From NCBI RefSeq assembly GCF_015277875.1, contig NZ_CP063814.1:186001-250000 (forward strand): a DNA stretch of 64,000 bases. Direction: 5' to 3'. Below the pieces are notes generated by a model. That model did not search any database. It saw nothing but the letters and a program-made list of their open reading frames with translations, and had not been told where the DNA came from. Below, piece after piece: positions 25,522-33,678 of the stretch (its first letter is position 1; each line of letters opens with the position of its first letter). Position numbers and translations under genes: made by a program. The stretch comes from Microbacterium luteum. Lineage in GTDB: Bacteria; Actinomycetota; Actinomycetes; Actinomycetales; Microbacteriaceae.

Positions 25522-26373
25522 CTACCTCGAAGGCAGGCCGCGCTGCTCCAGGGCGTCGCGCATTACGTGCCGACCGCGCAGACTCGCCTCGTCGCGCACG
25601 CGAGCGAGCACGGTCGGCGTCCACGGCCGCGCGCTGCCCTGGGAGGCGTAGTAGGCGGAGAGTGCGTCGTCGTAGGCGTCGATCGCTGAGTCCGCAGGCC
25701 TGGTGTAGGTCTCGCGGTGGCGCACGACGTCCTGCGGCAGGCGCGGCTTGACCCGGGCCGCGTCATCGGGATGCGGATGCCCGATGGCCATCCCCGCGAC
25801 CGGGAACGCCCCGGCGGGCAACTGGAGCAGCTCGCTGAGGGCGATCGGGTTGTTCCGCACCGACCCGACGTAGGTGATGCCCAGACCCAGCGACTCGGCG
25901 GCGATCGCGGCGTTCTGCGCGGCGACACCCGCATCCACGAAGGACACCAGCGTGCTCTCGAGATAGTCGATGCCGGCATCGGGCTGATCGTGGTGCTTCG
26001 CGATCGCGCGGTTGCGCGCCCAGTCGGCGATGAACACGAGGAAGACCGGTGCCTGCCGGATGAACTCCTGGTCGCCGGCAAGTTCGGATGCCGCCGACTT
26101 GCGCTCGGGGTCGCGGATCTCGATGACCGACCACGACTGCATGTTCGAGCTCGTCGACGCCGACTGCGCCGCCGCGATGATCGCGGTGACCGCGTCGTCG
26201 GAGACGTCCTCCGACGTGAACTGCCGCACCGACCGATGGCGCAACTGCAGCGCGATGACATCGTTCACCGACTCGATCGTGTCGGGGGCGGCGTCGCCGT
26301 ATCGTGCGCCGAGGCTTTCATCGATGGCGTCGGCGTCGGGGGTCGTCGAGGTCGTCGTCGCTGATTCGGTCAT
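25522..26373 (-). CDS. Nitroreductase family protein (NfsA-like NADPH:FMN oxidoreductase)
   Basis: 283 residues. ALQLRHRSVRQFTSEDVSDDA (FMN-binding start), AAQSASTSSNMQSWSVIEI, FVDAGVAAQNAAIAAESLGLG and SVRNNPIALSELLQLPAGAF give a complete nitroreductase. Last in the minus-strand row XRE-cupin, SBP2, amidohydrolase, nitroreductase, 42 nt after the amidohydrolase, so it is probably co-transcribed. It may reduce a nitro- or quinone-like heterocycle in the same pathway (inference). Confidence 0.88.
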   Translation of the reverse strand: MTESATTTSTTPDADAIDESLGARYGDAAPDTIESVNDVIALQLRHRSVRQFTSEDVSDDAVTAIIAAAQSASTSSNMQSWSVIEIRDPERKSAASELAGDQEFIRQAPVFLVFIADWARNRAIAKHHDQPDAGIDYLESTLVSFVDAGVAAQNAAIAAESLGLGITYVGSVRNNPIALSELLQLPAGAFPVAGMAIGHPHPDDAARVKPRLPQDVVRHRETYTRPADSAIDAYDDALSAYYASQGSARPWTPTVLARVRDEASLRGRHVMRDALEQRGLPSR

Positions 26374-26415
26374 GTCAGGGACGACGATAACCCGCCGCCA
26401 GGTATTCCCTCGACG

Positions 26416-27783
26416 TCAGTGGAACAGGCCCTCGGGATCGCCATGGGCGTCGAGCCACTCCTGTCGGCGCTCGAACAGTCCCGGCACCAGAGTTCGCACG
26501 CGGGCGATGAGCTCGGCGACATCGGCCGTGACGAGCTCGCCGCCGCGCACCACGACCTCGCCGGCGACCATCGTCAGGTCGACGTCCGACCCGCGCACTG
26601 CGTGCACGAGGTTGTGGTGGATGTTGGCGTAGCCGCCGGAGGGGAGGAACGGTGTCATGCGGGGCGTGTCGGTGCGCACCGCGACGAGGTCCGCTTGGAA
26701 GCCGGGCGCGATTCGGCCGAGCCGGTCGCCCTGACCGATGGCTGCGGCACCGCCGTGGGTGGCCATGTGCATGACCTGCCACGAGTCCATCGCGGCGGCA
26801 TCCATCGACCGCAGCTTGCCGAGGAGCGAGGCGACCTTCATCTCCTCGAACATGTCGAGGTTGTTGTTCTCCTTCTCGCCGTCGGTGCCGAGCCCGACGT
26901 TGACCCCGGCGGCGAGCATCTCGGCGACCGGCGCCATGCCGGAGGCGAGCTTCATGTTGGAGATCGGGTTGTGCGACACGCCGACGCCGCGCTCGGCGAT
27001 CAGGTCGACCTCGGACTGATCGAGCCACACCGCGTGAGCGAGCATCGCGCGGGGAGTGTCGAAGAAGCCGTGCTTGTCGAGTGCGTGCATGGGCCGCATC
27101 CCGTATCGGCTGTCGAAGTCGGCCAGTTCGACCTCGGACTCGCTGCAGTGCGTGTAGATGCCGGTGTCGAAGTGGCGCGCCATGTCGATCGCGCGCTTCT
27201 GGCCGGCCTCATCGGCGTAGAACCAGTGCTCGAGCCCCACCCAGGGCATGATGCGGCCACCGGCGGCCCCGGTCCACTCGCGCAGCATTCGCTCGTTGTC
27301 GTCGAGGGTGTCGAAGTAGTCGAAGTCCGGATGCTCGCCGACGTAGTTCACGGTCACGACGCGGTTGCCGAGCGTCTGGGCGGCGCGGGCGGCGCCATCC
27401 ATGTACCGCCACATGTCGACCACGGTCGTGGTGCCCGACAGGAGGCCCTCCGCGTAGCAGAGCCACGCGGCCGCCTCGGCCTCGTCGGGCCGCAGCACGC
27501 GGTGCATCGGGTCGATGTGCAGCCGCAGCCACTCCCACACCGGCAGGTGCTCGGCGGTGCCCCGCAGCATCCCGGAATGGTGGTGGGCGTTGACCAGGCC
27601 CGGCATGAGGACGCGGTCGGTGAGGTCGACCCGCTCGGCATGCGGATGCTGCGCCGCGAGGTCGGCGGCGGCACCGACGGCGGTGATCGTGTCGCCGGAG
27701 ACCAGCACGGCCGTGTCGGTCAGGACGTCGAGCGAGTCGTTCATGGTCACGACGGCGTCGGGAACCAGCAGGGTGGAGGTCAT
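26416..27783 (-). CDS. Amidohydrolase (TRZ/ATZ / SAH-deaminase-like subtype)
   Basis: 455 residues. HHH at 67-69 (NAHHHSGMLRG), YTHCSESEVEL, MLAHAVWLDQ and the aspartate in GLGTDGEKENNN, all in the order of the chlorohydrolase/deaminase branch. The SxNMKLASG motif (SNMKLASGMAP) is typical of this branch. It lies 59 nt after SBP2, with a strong hairpin between. It is only distantly like the amidohydrolase at 598-1974, although both pair with very similar binding proteins; the two importer systems may feed different enzymes. Confidence 0.88.
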   Translation of the reverse strand: MTSTLLVPDAVVTMNDSLDVLTDTAVLVSGDTITAVGAAADLAAQHPHAERVDLTDRVLMPGLVNAHHHSGMLRGTAEHLPVWEWLRLHIDPMHRVLRPDEAEAAAWLCYAEGLLSGTTTVVDMWRYMDGAARAAQTLGNRVVTVNYVGEHPDFDYFDTLDDNERMLREWTGAAGGRIMPWVGLEHWFYADEAGQKRAIDMARHFDTGIYTHCSESEVELADFDSRYGMRPMHALDKHGFFDTPRAMLAHAVWLDQSEVDLIAERGVGVSHNPISNMKLASGMAPVAEMLAAGVNVGLGTDGEKENNNLDMFEEMKVASLLGKLRSMDAAAMDSWQVMHMATHGGAAAIGQGDRLGRIAPGFQADLVAVRTDTPRMTPFLPSGGYANIHHNLVHAVRGSDVDLTMVAGEVVVRGGELVTADVAELIARVRTLVPGLFERRQEWLDAHGDPEGLFH

Positions 27784-27804
27784 GTGCGCGCTTTCACGAG
27801 GGAA

Positions 27805-27828
27805 GGGGCGGCGCGACTGCGCCGCCCC
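27805..27828 (-). promoter_or_regulatory. Intercistronic hairpin between SBP2 and amidohydrolase genes
   Basis: GGGGCGGCGC (27805-27814) pairs perfectly with GCGCCGCCCC (27819-27828) around a GACT loop. It sits in the 59-nt gap of one minus-strand operon and may act as a partial terminator or protect the upstream SBP message. Confidence 0.5.
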
Positions 27829-27842
27829 CGGGAGGAAGGACT

Positions 27843-28910
27843 CTACTGCTCGTAGGCGACGAGGTCGGGGTTCTCGTCATACACCTCGGCCAGCAGTGAC
27901 AGGTCGAACAGCGCCTCCGCGTCGATGTCGATCCCGGCCGCGGCGAGGCTGGCGAGGTTCTCCTCGACCAACGCATCCGAAATGGTGAACAGGCCGTTCT
28001 CGAGCGTCTCGTCGGTGCTGATGAGGGCGACCTGCGCCTCGGCGCCCGCGAGCGAGTGCTCCTCGTCGAGCCCGAGATCGGCGCCGTACTCCGTCATGGC
28101 CAGCTCGACGCCGACGGCGGGATCGGCGAGGGCCTCGGTCCAGCCGCGGATCTCGGCCTCGAGGAAAGCCTTCACCATCTCGCGGTCGTTCTCGATCGTC
28201 TCGTCGGTGACCGTGTAGGTCTTCGCGACGAACGGCAGGCCGTTGTCGGCGAACGCCAGGTCGACCGTGTCGTAGCCCTCCATCGCAACGGTGAGGGACT
28301 CGTTGGTGAGGTACGAGATGAAGCCGTCGACTTCACCGGTGGTCAGGGGCGATGTGTCGTACTGCACCGGCACGATCTCGACCTCATCCGCTCCGATGTC
28401 GTTCGCCAGGAGGAGTGCGTCGAAGATCGCGCGATTGGAATCCTGCACGCCGATGCGCTTGCCGATGAGGTCTTCGGGCGTCGCGATGTTTCCGGCATCG
28501 GCCAGGGAGAGGACCGAGAACGGGTTCTTCTGGAACAGTGCGCCCACGATCTTCAAGGGCGCACCCTCGCTCGCGACGACCGAGCCGATGGAGACCGCGT
28601 CGCTGATCGCGACATCGGCGGTGCCGCTGATGAGTTCGGTCGCGCCCGACGACGGTCCGGGCACGAGGCTGACCGAGTCGAAGCCGGCCTCGTCGTAGTA
28701 GCCCTCGGTGTCGGCGATGTACTCGCCGGAGAACTCCTCGTTCTTGATCCAGCTCAGCTGGACGGTGAGGTCGCCGAAGTCGTCGGCGGATGCGGCGGCT
28801 GTGGAGCCGGAGGTCGTGTCGGAGGTGGAGGTGCCGGAGCACGCCGAGAGGGCGAGGGCCGAGGCGGCCAACGCGGCGGCGACACCGATGCTGCGGGTGA
28901 GGAATGCCAT
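27843..28910 (-). CDS. ABC transporter substrate-binding lipoprotein, NMT1/THI5-like (SBP2), without own permease
   Basis: 355 residues from ATG 28910. Signal peptide with lipobox LSAC, Cys24. LTVQLSWIKNEEFSGEY, VSLVPGPSSGATELISGTAD, SDAVSIGSVVASEGAPLKI and VDGFISYLTNES are shared nearly word for word with SBP1 at 2130-3209. No ATPase or permease gene lies next to it. It therefore either borrows the membrane complex at 3226-5766 or serves as a sensor. Preceded on the same strand by an XRE-cupin regulator (110-nt gap). Confidence 0.92.
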   Translation of the reverse strand: MAFLTRSIGVAAALAASALALSACSGTSTSDTTSGSTAAASADDFGDLTVQLSWIKNEEFSGEYIADTEGYYDEAGFDSVSLVPGPSSGATELISGTADVAISDAVSIGSVVASEGAPLKIVGALFQKNPFSVLSLADAGNIATPEDLIGKRIGVQDSNRAIFDALLLANDIGADEVEIVPVQYDTSPLTTGEVDGFISYLTNESLTVAMEGYDTVDLAFADNGLPFVAKTYTVTDETIENDREMVKAFLEAEIRGWTEALADPAVGVELAMTEYGADLGLDEEHSLAGAEAQVALISTDETLENGLFTISDALVEENLASLAAAGIDIDAEALFDLSLLAEVYDENPDLVAYEQ

Positions 28911-28958
28911 CGATCGTCTTTCGTGGGGTGTCACAGGACACGCGGGTCGGGATGCGAT

Positions 28959-28977
28959 CGATAGTAGATAGCTATCG
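28959..28977. promoter_or_regulatory. AT-rich inverted repeats upstream of SBP2
   Basis: CGATAG (28959-28964) and CTATCG (28972-28977) form a 6-bp inverted repeat, and GATAGCTATC (28967-28976) is itself a perfect palindrome. The AT-rich patch continues to about 28995. It lies 49-67 bp upstream of the SBP2 start and is a plausible promoter/operator for the XRE-cupin regulator encoded just upstream. Confidence 0.45.
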
Positions 28978-29020
28978 TTGATAACAAATAGCGATGACGT
29001 TACGGATGTGTTTCCTGCGG

Positions 29021-29632
29021 TCAGCTGTCGCCGGCGTACACCAGCACGATGCGGGTGCGCCCGTTCCCCCGCACCGACCAGTGGTTTCGAAGGGCCCCGG
29101 GATGCGCGATCGCCTCACCCTCGTCGAGCTCCCACGAGCCGCGACCCTCGACCTCGACCGTGATCGATCCCTCCGCGACGTAGACGGTGAGCTCACCGTC
29201 GGACTGGTACCAGTCGCCCAGACGCTGCCCGGGCTCGAGCACGTACTCCTGCACCGTCGCCCGTCGGGCGGTGCCCGAGGACACCACGCGGTGAAATCCC
29301 GTGTCCGGATGGTCGGTGATCGGCGCCCACCCGCTGGCATCCCGTCGCGACACCGTGATCGGCTCCGGTTCCCCCGCCGCCGGGAGGAGGTGCGACGGCG
29401 ACACCTCGAGCGCCGCCGCGATGCGATACAGCGATGCCAGCGACGGCATCGTCTGCCCGCTCTCCACGGTGCTGAGGAACGGCTGGCTCACGTTCGCGCT
29501 CGCCGCGAGGGCTCGCATCGAGAGCTTGCGCGACTGGCGCGCCTCGCGGATCGCCGCGCCGAGCAGTGAGCTGATCGCGGCGTCGGAGACGGTGGCGCGC
29601 TGCTCGGACACGCTCCCACGATAGACGGCCAT
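29021..29632 (-). CDS. XRE-family regulator with cupin domain
   Basis: 203 residues, ATG 29632. HTH at about 23-75 (LGAAIREARQSRKLSMRALA, VSQPFLSTVESGQTMPSLA), then a C-terminal cupin (YVLEPGQRLGDWYQSDGELT ... EGEAIAHPGALRNHWSVRG). Very like the regulator at 36255-36839 over its full length, less like 6818-7444. Position directly ahead of SBP2 suggests it controls the SBP2-amidohydrolase-nitroreductase unit, with the pathway substrate or product as cupin ligand. Confidence 0.9.
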   Translation of the reverse strand: MAVYRGSVSEQRATVSDAAISSLLGAAIREARQSRKLSMRALAASANVSQPFLSTVESGQTMPSLASLYRIAAALEVSPSHLLPAAGEPEPITVSRRDASGWAPITDHPDTGFHRVVSSGTARRATVQEYVLEPGQRLGDWYQSDGELTVYVAEGSITVEVEGRGSWELDEGEAIAHPGALRNHWSVRGNGRTRIVLVYAGDS

Positions 29633-29636
29633 GCGC

Positions 29637-29806
29637 CGGTCGTTGAGCGAACGGTGGCGTCCTCCTCGGTCGTTGAGCGGGCCGGGGCGTCACCTTCGGT
29701 CGTTGAGCGGGCCGGGGCGTCACCTTCGGTCGTTGAGCGAGCGGAGCGAGACGAAACGTGGGCGGCGTGCGATTCGCCTCGTCGCTGCGCTCCTCGCTCA
29801 ACGACC
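29637..29806. repeat. GGTCGTTGAGCG repeat: four 30-bp units plus an inverted copy
   Basis: GGTCGTTGAGCG recurs at 29639, 29669, 29699 and 29729 (period 30). The last unit continues as AGCGGAGCGAGACGAAACG and is answered by the inverted arm CGATTCGCCTCGTCGCTGCG ending CTCAACGACC at about 29806. This type of intergenic palindrome is widespread in actinobacterial genomes. It fills the gap between the XRE-cupin gene and the end of the ECF41 gene. Confidence 0.8.
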
Positions 29807-29831
29807 AGGTAGGGGTGGCCTGGGGGCCGGG

Positions 29832-30698
29832 TCAGCGCCAGCTGGTGAGCTTGTCGGGATTGCGCACGAGCCACACGTCCGACACGCGGTCGGCGCGGAC
29901 CCCCAGCACCATGACGGTGTCGACCACCGCGTTCTCGCTGACGATGAAGCCGAGCCCGTCGGCCGTTGCGATCGGGTCGACCCGCGCATCCGGGCGCTGG
30001 GTGAGCACCCCCAGGATGAAGCGGGCCACGTTGACCGCGCCGAGCACCGGTCGCCGCGCCGCGCTGACCTTGCCGCCCCCGTCGGAGGTGAGCGCCACAT
30101 CCGGATCGAGGAGCGCGACCAGTGCATCGAAGTCCCCGGCTCCGGTCGCGGCGGCGAAAGCGGCCGCGACCGCGTCGTGCCGCTCGCGCGGGGCGGCGTT
30201 CTCGGTGCGGGAACGCACCTTGCGGCGGGCGGAAGAGGCCAGCTGCCGCGTCGCCTCCACCGACCGTCCGACGGTCTCGGCGATCTGCGCGAACGGCAGC
30301 TCGAACACGTCATGCAGCACGAACGCCACCCGCTCGGCCGGGGTGAGCGTGTCGAGCACGACCTGCAGCGCCATGCTCACCGAGTCGTCGAGGGTGACCC
30401 GCTCGAGAGGATCCGACACCGGCGGCTCTGCCAGCGCGGGAACCGGTTCGGGGAGCCACGGCCCGACGTAGGTCTCTCGACGTGCGCGGGCAGACCCGAG
30501 CATGTCGAGGCAGATGCGCGAGGTCACCCGCATCATCCACGCCCCCGGATTCTCGATCGACGCCCGTTGCTCATTCGTCAGGCGCACCCACCGCACGAAC
30601 GCATCCTCGGCATCGCTCAGGCTGCCCAGCATGCGATACGCGAGCCCCCGCAACGCCGGCCGCTCAGCATCGAGCGTGGAGGTGAGGTCGTCGGTCAT
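29832..30698 (-). CDS. ECF41-type sigma factor (SigJ-like) with C-terminal SnoaL-like domain
   Basis: 288 residues from ATG 30698. Sigma region 2 (LRGLAYRMLGSLSDAEDAFV), region 4 (LTPAERVAFVLHDVFELPFA, VGRSVEATRQLASSARRKV) and a C-terminal SnoaL/NTF2-like extension of about 110 residues (AAFAAATGAGDFDALVALLD onward). ECF41 factors have no separate anti-sigma; the extension regulates activity. They typically sit beside a gene for a carboxymuconolactone decarboxylase, oxidoreductase or epimerase, which fits the divergent NmrA-like gene starting at 30857. Confidence 0.92.
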   Translation of the reverse strand: MTDDLTSTLDAERPALRGLAYRMLGSLSDAEDAFVRWVRLTNEQRASIENPGAWMMRVTSRICLDMLGSARARRETYVGPWLPEPVPALAEPPVSDPLERVTLDDSVSMALQVVLDTLTPAERVAFVLHDVFELPFAQIAETVGRSVEATRQLASSARRKVRSRTENAAPRERHDAVAAAFAAATGAGDFDALVALLDPDVALTSDGGGKVSAARRPVLGAVNVARFILGVLTQRPDARVDPIATADGLGFIVSENAVVDTVMVLGVRADRVSDVWLVRNPDKLTSWR

Positions 30699-30856
30699 CG
30701 AGTGCCTTCCTCTCTGGGCGGCGGTCGTGTCCATCATCGCGCCCTCTGACAACACGACGAGGAACCGGATGGATGTGTGAGGCTCACGTTCGGCGGGGCT
30801 GCGTCGTCGATCCGTCAGAGGGGCCGATCGAGGCATCCGCAACAGAGAGGAAGAGC

Positions 30857-31603
30857 ATGAGAGTCGCAATCGCCGGGGGGACGGGACTGATGGGCGGGCT
30901 CGTCGTCGACGATGCCACCGCGCGAGGACACGAGGTCGTCGTGCTGGCGCGCTCGCGCGGCGTCGATGTGGTCACGGGCGCGGGCGTCGACGCCGCCCTG
31001 CGCGGCGCAGATGCGGTCGTCGACGTGACGAACGTGGGAACGATGAATGCGGATGCGTCCACCGACTTCTTCGAGACGGCGACCCGCACGCTCCTCGCCG
31101 CCGAGCAGCGCGCCGGCATCGAACGGCATGTCGCGCTGTCGATCGTCGGCGTGGAGCGCGCCCCGTTCGACTACTACGCCGGCAAGCGCGCGCAGGAGAT
31201 CGCCATCGAGGCCGGGCCGGTGCCGTGGACGATCCTGCGGGCGACGCAGTTCCACGAATTCGCCGAGCAGATCTACGCCACCGCGCATGCCGGGCCGCTG
31301 CACCTCGCACCGAAGATGCGTACGCAGCCGATCGCCGCGCGCGAGGTTGCGTCGCGCCTGGTCGACCTGGTGGAATCCCCCGCGCGCGGTGGCTATGTCG
31401 AGCTCGCGGGTCCCCGCGAGGAGTCGCTGGTCGACATGGTTCGCCGGTGGGCTCGCGCATCCGGGCACCGCGGGTGGATTCCGGCCGTCCCGCTGCCCGG
31501 CGGGCTCGGCAAGGCCCAGCGAGACGGCACCCTGCTGCCGAGTGCCGGGGCGGAGCTCGGCGTCGAGACCTTCGACGCCTGGCTGGAGCGCACCACGGGC
31601 TGA
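30857..31603 (+). CDS. NmrA-like NAD(P)-binding protein (SDR, atypical)
   Basis: 248 residues from ATG 30857 with GAGAGGAAGAG upstream. GGTGLMGGLVVDDATARGHE is the N-terminal dinucleotide fold; HVALSIVGVERAPFDYYAGK replaces the classic YxxxK; the rest matches NmrA/YtfG-type proteins. Divergent from the ECF41 sigma gene over 158 bp, the arrangement known for ECF41 targets. I see no clear TGTCACA/CGTC pair; TGTGAGG ... CGTCGTC at about 30774-30811 is only a weak candidate. Confidence 0.85.
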   Translation: MRVAIAGGTGLMGGLVVDDATARGHEVVVLARSRGVDVVTGAGVDAALRGADAVVDVTNVGTMNADASTDFFETATRTLLAAEQRAGIERHVALSIVGVERAPFDYYAGKRAQEIAIEAGPVPWTILRATQFHEFAEQIYATAHAGPLHLAPKMRTQPIAAREVASRLVDLVESPARGGYVELAGPREESLVDMVRRWARASGHRGWIPAVPLPGGLGKAQRDGTLLPSAGAELGVETFDAWLERTTG

Positions 31604-31617
31604 GCGAGGACCTCGCC

Positions 31618-31703
31618 GTTCACAACTCCTCAAGATCTCGGCCACGAGGGGTCGAAAAGTCCGTCCCGGGCACATCGGTGGGCGAAATTGAGGAGTTGTG
31701 AAC
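31618..31703. repeat. Palindromic element family A, copy A1
   Basis: 86 bp. GTTCACAACTCCTCAA (16 bp) is answered perfectly by TTGAGGAGTTGTGAAC. The centre is not conserved with other copies. It overlaps the 3' end of the DUF2087 gene, supplying its last codons and its stop. Confidence 0.9.
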
Positions 31704-32264
31704 GCGCGGAACGTCCGTCTCCGCAGATTCGGGCGCCACGAGGGAGTATGCGGTGCCGGATGGCGTGCGTTCGATCAGGCCGTGGTCGACGAGGTGGCGC
31801 CGAAGAACCGCGACATCATGCGTGACGTCGCTCAACCGGGCGTTGATCCGCTGCTCGCTCAGCACCTCGCCGGGCTTCAGGATCGACGGGGCGATCGCGG
31901 CGAGGAGCTCGCCGCGGATCGTCGCGTTCGACGGGTAGACCGCGATGCGACCCTGCTCGTCGAAGAACCGGTCGAGCCCGGCGGGTTTCGGCGTCGGCGG
32001 TGCCGAGGCCAGCAGGTCTGCGAAGACGGCGTTGCCGGCGACGAGGCGTCCGTCCTTCTCCGAGACGAGGCCGGACTGCGTCAGCACCTTCGTGATCTGG
32101 CGACGTCGCGATGGCGACAGGGAGGCCAGGGTGGTGCTCTCGACGCCGAGGATCAGCTCGGCGTAGACGCGTCGCGCCGACTCGTTGGCCAGCGCCGCGA
32201 TCACCGCGCGCCATCGCCGCGGCGCGACCTCCGCGGGTCCCACCGCCCTGGGCTGCTCGCTCAT
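31620..32264 (-). CDS. DUF2087 domain transcriptional regulator, C-terminus rewritten by a palindrome
   Basis: 214 residues from ATG 32264. An ArsR-like winged-helix part (RRWRAVIAALANESARRVYAE ... SPSRRRQITKVLTQSGLV) is followed by DUF2087 (FFDEQGRIAVYPSN ... ILKPGEVLSEQRINARL ... VLRRHLVDHGLIERTPSGTAYSL). The domain normally ends shortly after the last motif; here about 26 more residues (VHNSSISPTDVP ... RGRDLEEL) and the stop are encoded by palindrome A1. Function: probably a DNA-binding regulator; target unknown. Convergent with the NmrA-like gene. Confidence 0.8.
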   Translation of the reverse strand: MSEQPRAVGPAEVAPRRWRAVIAALANESARRVYAELILGVESTTLASLSPSRRRQITKVLTQSGLVSEKDGRLVAGNAVFADLLASAPPTPKPAGLDRFFDEQGRIAVYPSNATIRGELLAAIAPSILKPGEVLSEQRINARLSDVTHDVAVLRRHLVDHGLIERTPSGTAYSLVAPESAETDVPRVHNSSISPTDVPGTDFSTPRGRDLEEL

Positions 32265-32353
32265 CCCTCCACGGTAGGCGGTGCAGGGTTGCACGCCATG
32301 ACCGCCCGCGTCCACCCCTTGTGGCGAGCATCCGATCCACGCCACGGTGGAGC

Positions 32354-33607
32354 GTGGACTTCATCGATGCGCTCGCGGCCTGGATGACGACTCAGCGCTG
32401 GTATGCCGGTAAAGGGCACCAGCCGCGCCTGCGGATCCTCGACGCGCAACCCGGGCCGGCCGGCAGCACCCGCTATCTCGTCATGGACGACGCCGGAACG
32501 CTGCCCACCCTCTACCACGTCCCCCTCGTGCAGGCGTCGTCGGTCGACGACGCCGACGTCATCGACCCGCGCGACGGCAGCGCCCTCGTCGATGCCGCTC
32601 GGCAGCAGGACTTCGCCATCGACACACTCGCCGAAATGGGGGTGGATGTGCGCCGCGTGACCGGCGCGCGCGTGCTCACCGGCGAACAGTCCAACACGTC
32701 CATCGTGTTCGAGGAGCGGGGTGAGCCAACGATCATCCTGAAGCTCTTCCGCACCCTTCACCACGGCGAGAATCCCGATGTGACCGTTCAGCGCGCCCTC
32801 AGCGCCGCCGGCTCGCCCTACATCCCGCGGTTCTTCGGCAGCAAGGACGCGTCATGGCCGGATGTCGGACGCGAGGCGGGCTCCGCGCACGGCACGCTCG
32901 GCTTCGCGCAGGAGTTCCTCCCGGGCGTGCGCGACGGGTGGGCGATCGCTTTGGATGCCGCCCGCGAAGGCCGCGATTTCACCGACGCCGCGCGGGATCT
33001 CGCGATCGCGGTCGCCGGCGTGCACGGAGCCCTCAGCGTCACGCTGGACACCGCCGATGCCGCCCCCGACCTGGTGGCGGCCACCGGCGACACCTGGCAG
33101 CGGCGGCTGCGGATCGCGGCATCCGAGGTGCCCGCCGTCGCCGATCGGGTCGACGCCATCGACGCCGTCTACCGCGCCGCGCTCGACGAGGCGTGGCCGC
33201 GACTGCAGCGCATCCACGGCGACCTGCACCTCGGTCAGGTGCTGGCGGTGCCCGGCCGTGGCTGGCGTCTGGTCGACTTCGAGGGCGAGCCGCTGCGGCC
33301 GATGGAGGAGCGGGCGATCCCGGATCTCGCGTTGCGCGACGTCGCGGGCATGCTGCGCTCCTTCGACTACGCCGGCGCGGTCGGCGGCGGCCCCGATGCG
33401 GCGACCTGGACGGCCGATTGCCAGCGGGTCTTCATCGACGCCTACGCCACCGCCGCCGGCTCAGCCGACCTCGACGGCACGCTGCTGCGTGCGCTCGTGC
33501 TCGACAAGGCGGTCTACGAGACCATCTACGAGGCCCGCAACCGGCCCGACTGGCTGCCCGTGCCGCTCGCCGGAATCGACGCCGCGCTCACCTTCCGCGC
33601 CGCCTGA
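32354..33607 (+). CDS. mak: Maltokinase-like protein
   Basis: 417 residues, GTG start at 32354. WMTTQRWYAGKGHQP is the typical N-terminal maltokinase cap; GEQSNTSIVFEE, ILKLFRTLHHGENPDV, the Brenner-type catalytic loop RIHGDLHLGQVL and VDFEGEPLRPMEER complete the aminoglycoside-kinase-like fold. It phosphorylates maltose to maltose 1-phosphate with ATP, the entry to the GlgE alpha-glucan route. It is somewhat short against usual members, mainly in the cap. Convergent with the GH13 gene, the usual functional partner. Confidence 0.88.
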   Translation: MDFIDALAAWMTTQRWYAGKGHQPRLRILDAQPGPAGSTRYLVMDDAGTLPTLYHVPLVQASSVDDADVIDPRDGSALVDAARQQDFAIDTLAEMGVDVRRVTGARVLTGEQSNTSIVFEERGEPTIILKLFRTLHHGENPDVTVQRALSAAGSPYIPRFFGSKDASWPDVGREAGSAHGTLGFAQEFLPGVRDGWAIALDAAREGRDFTDAARDLAIAVAGVHGALSVTLDTADAAPDLVAATGDTWQRRLRIAASEVPAVADRVDAIDAVYRAALDEAWPRLQRIHGDLHLGQVLAVPGRGWRLVDFEGEPLRPMEERAIPDLALRDVAGMLRSFDYAGAVGGGPDAATWTADCQRVFIDAYATAAGSADLDGTLLRALVLDKAVYETIYEARNRPDWLPVPLAGIDAALTFRAA

Positions 33608-33678
33608 GCCGCATCCGGCACCTCCCGGGCACCACCCGCCTGGGCACGTCTGCCCGCCTGAACGTCCGCCGCCCGGAG

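Noticed and set aside
29637..29806. GGTCGTTGAGCG repeat as a novel element
   Set aside because: This palindrome type is common in actinobacterial intergenic DNA; kept as a feature, not as a new system.
30774..30811. ECF41 promoter upstream of the NmrA-like gene
   Set aside because: Only a partial match to the known -35 and uncertain spacing; not listed as a feature.
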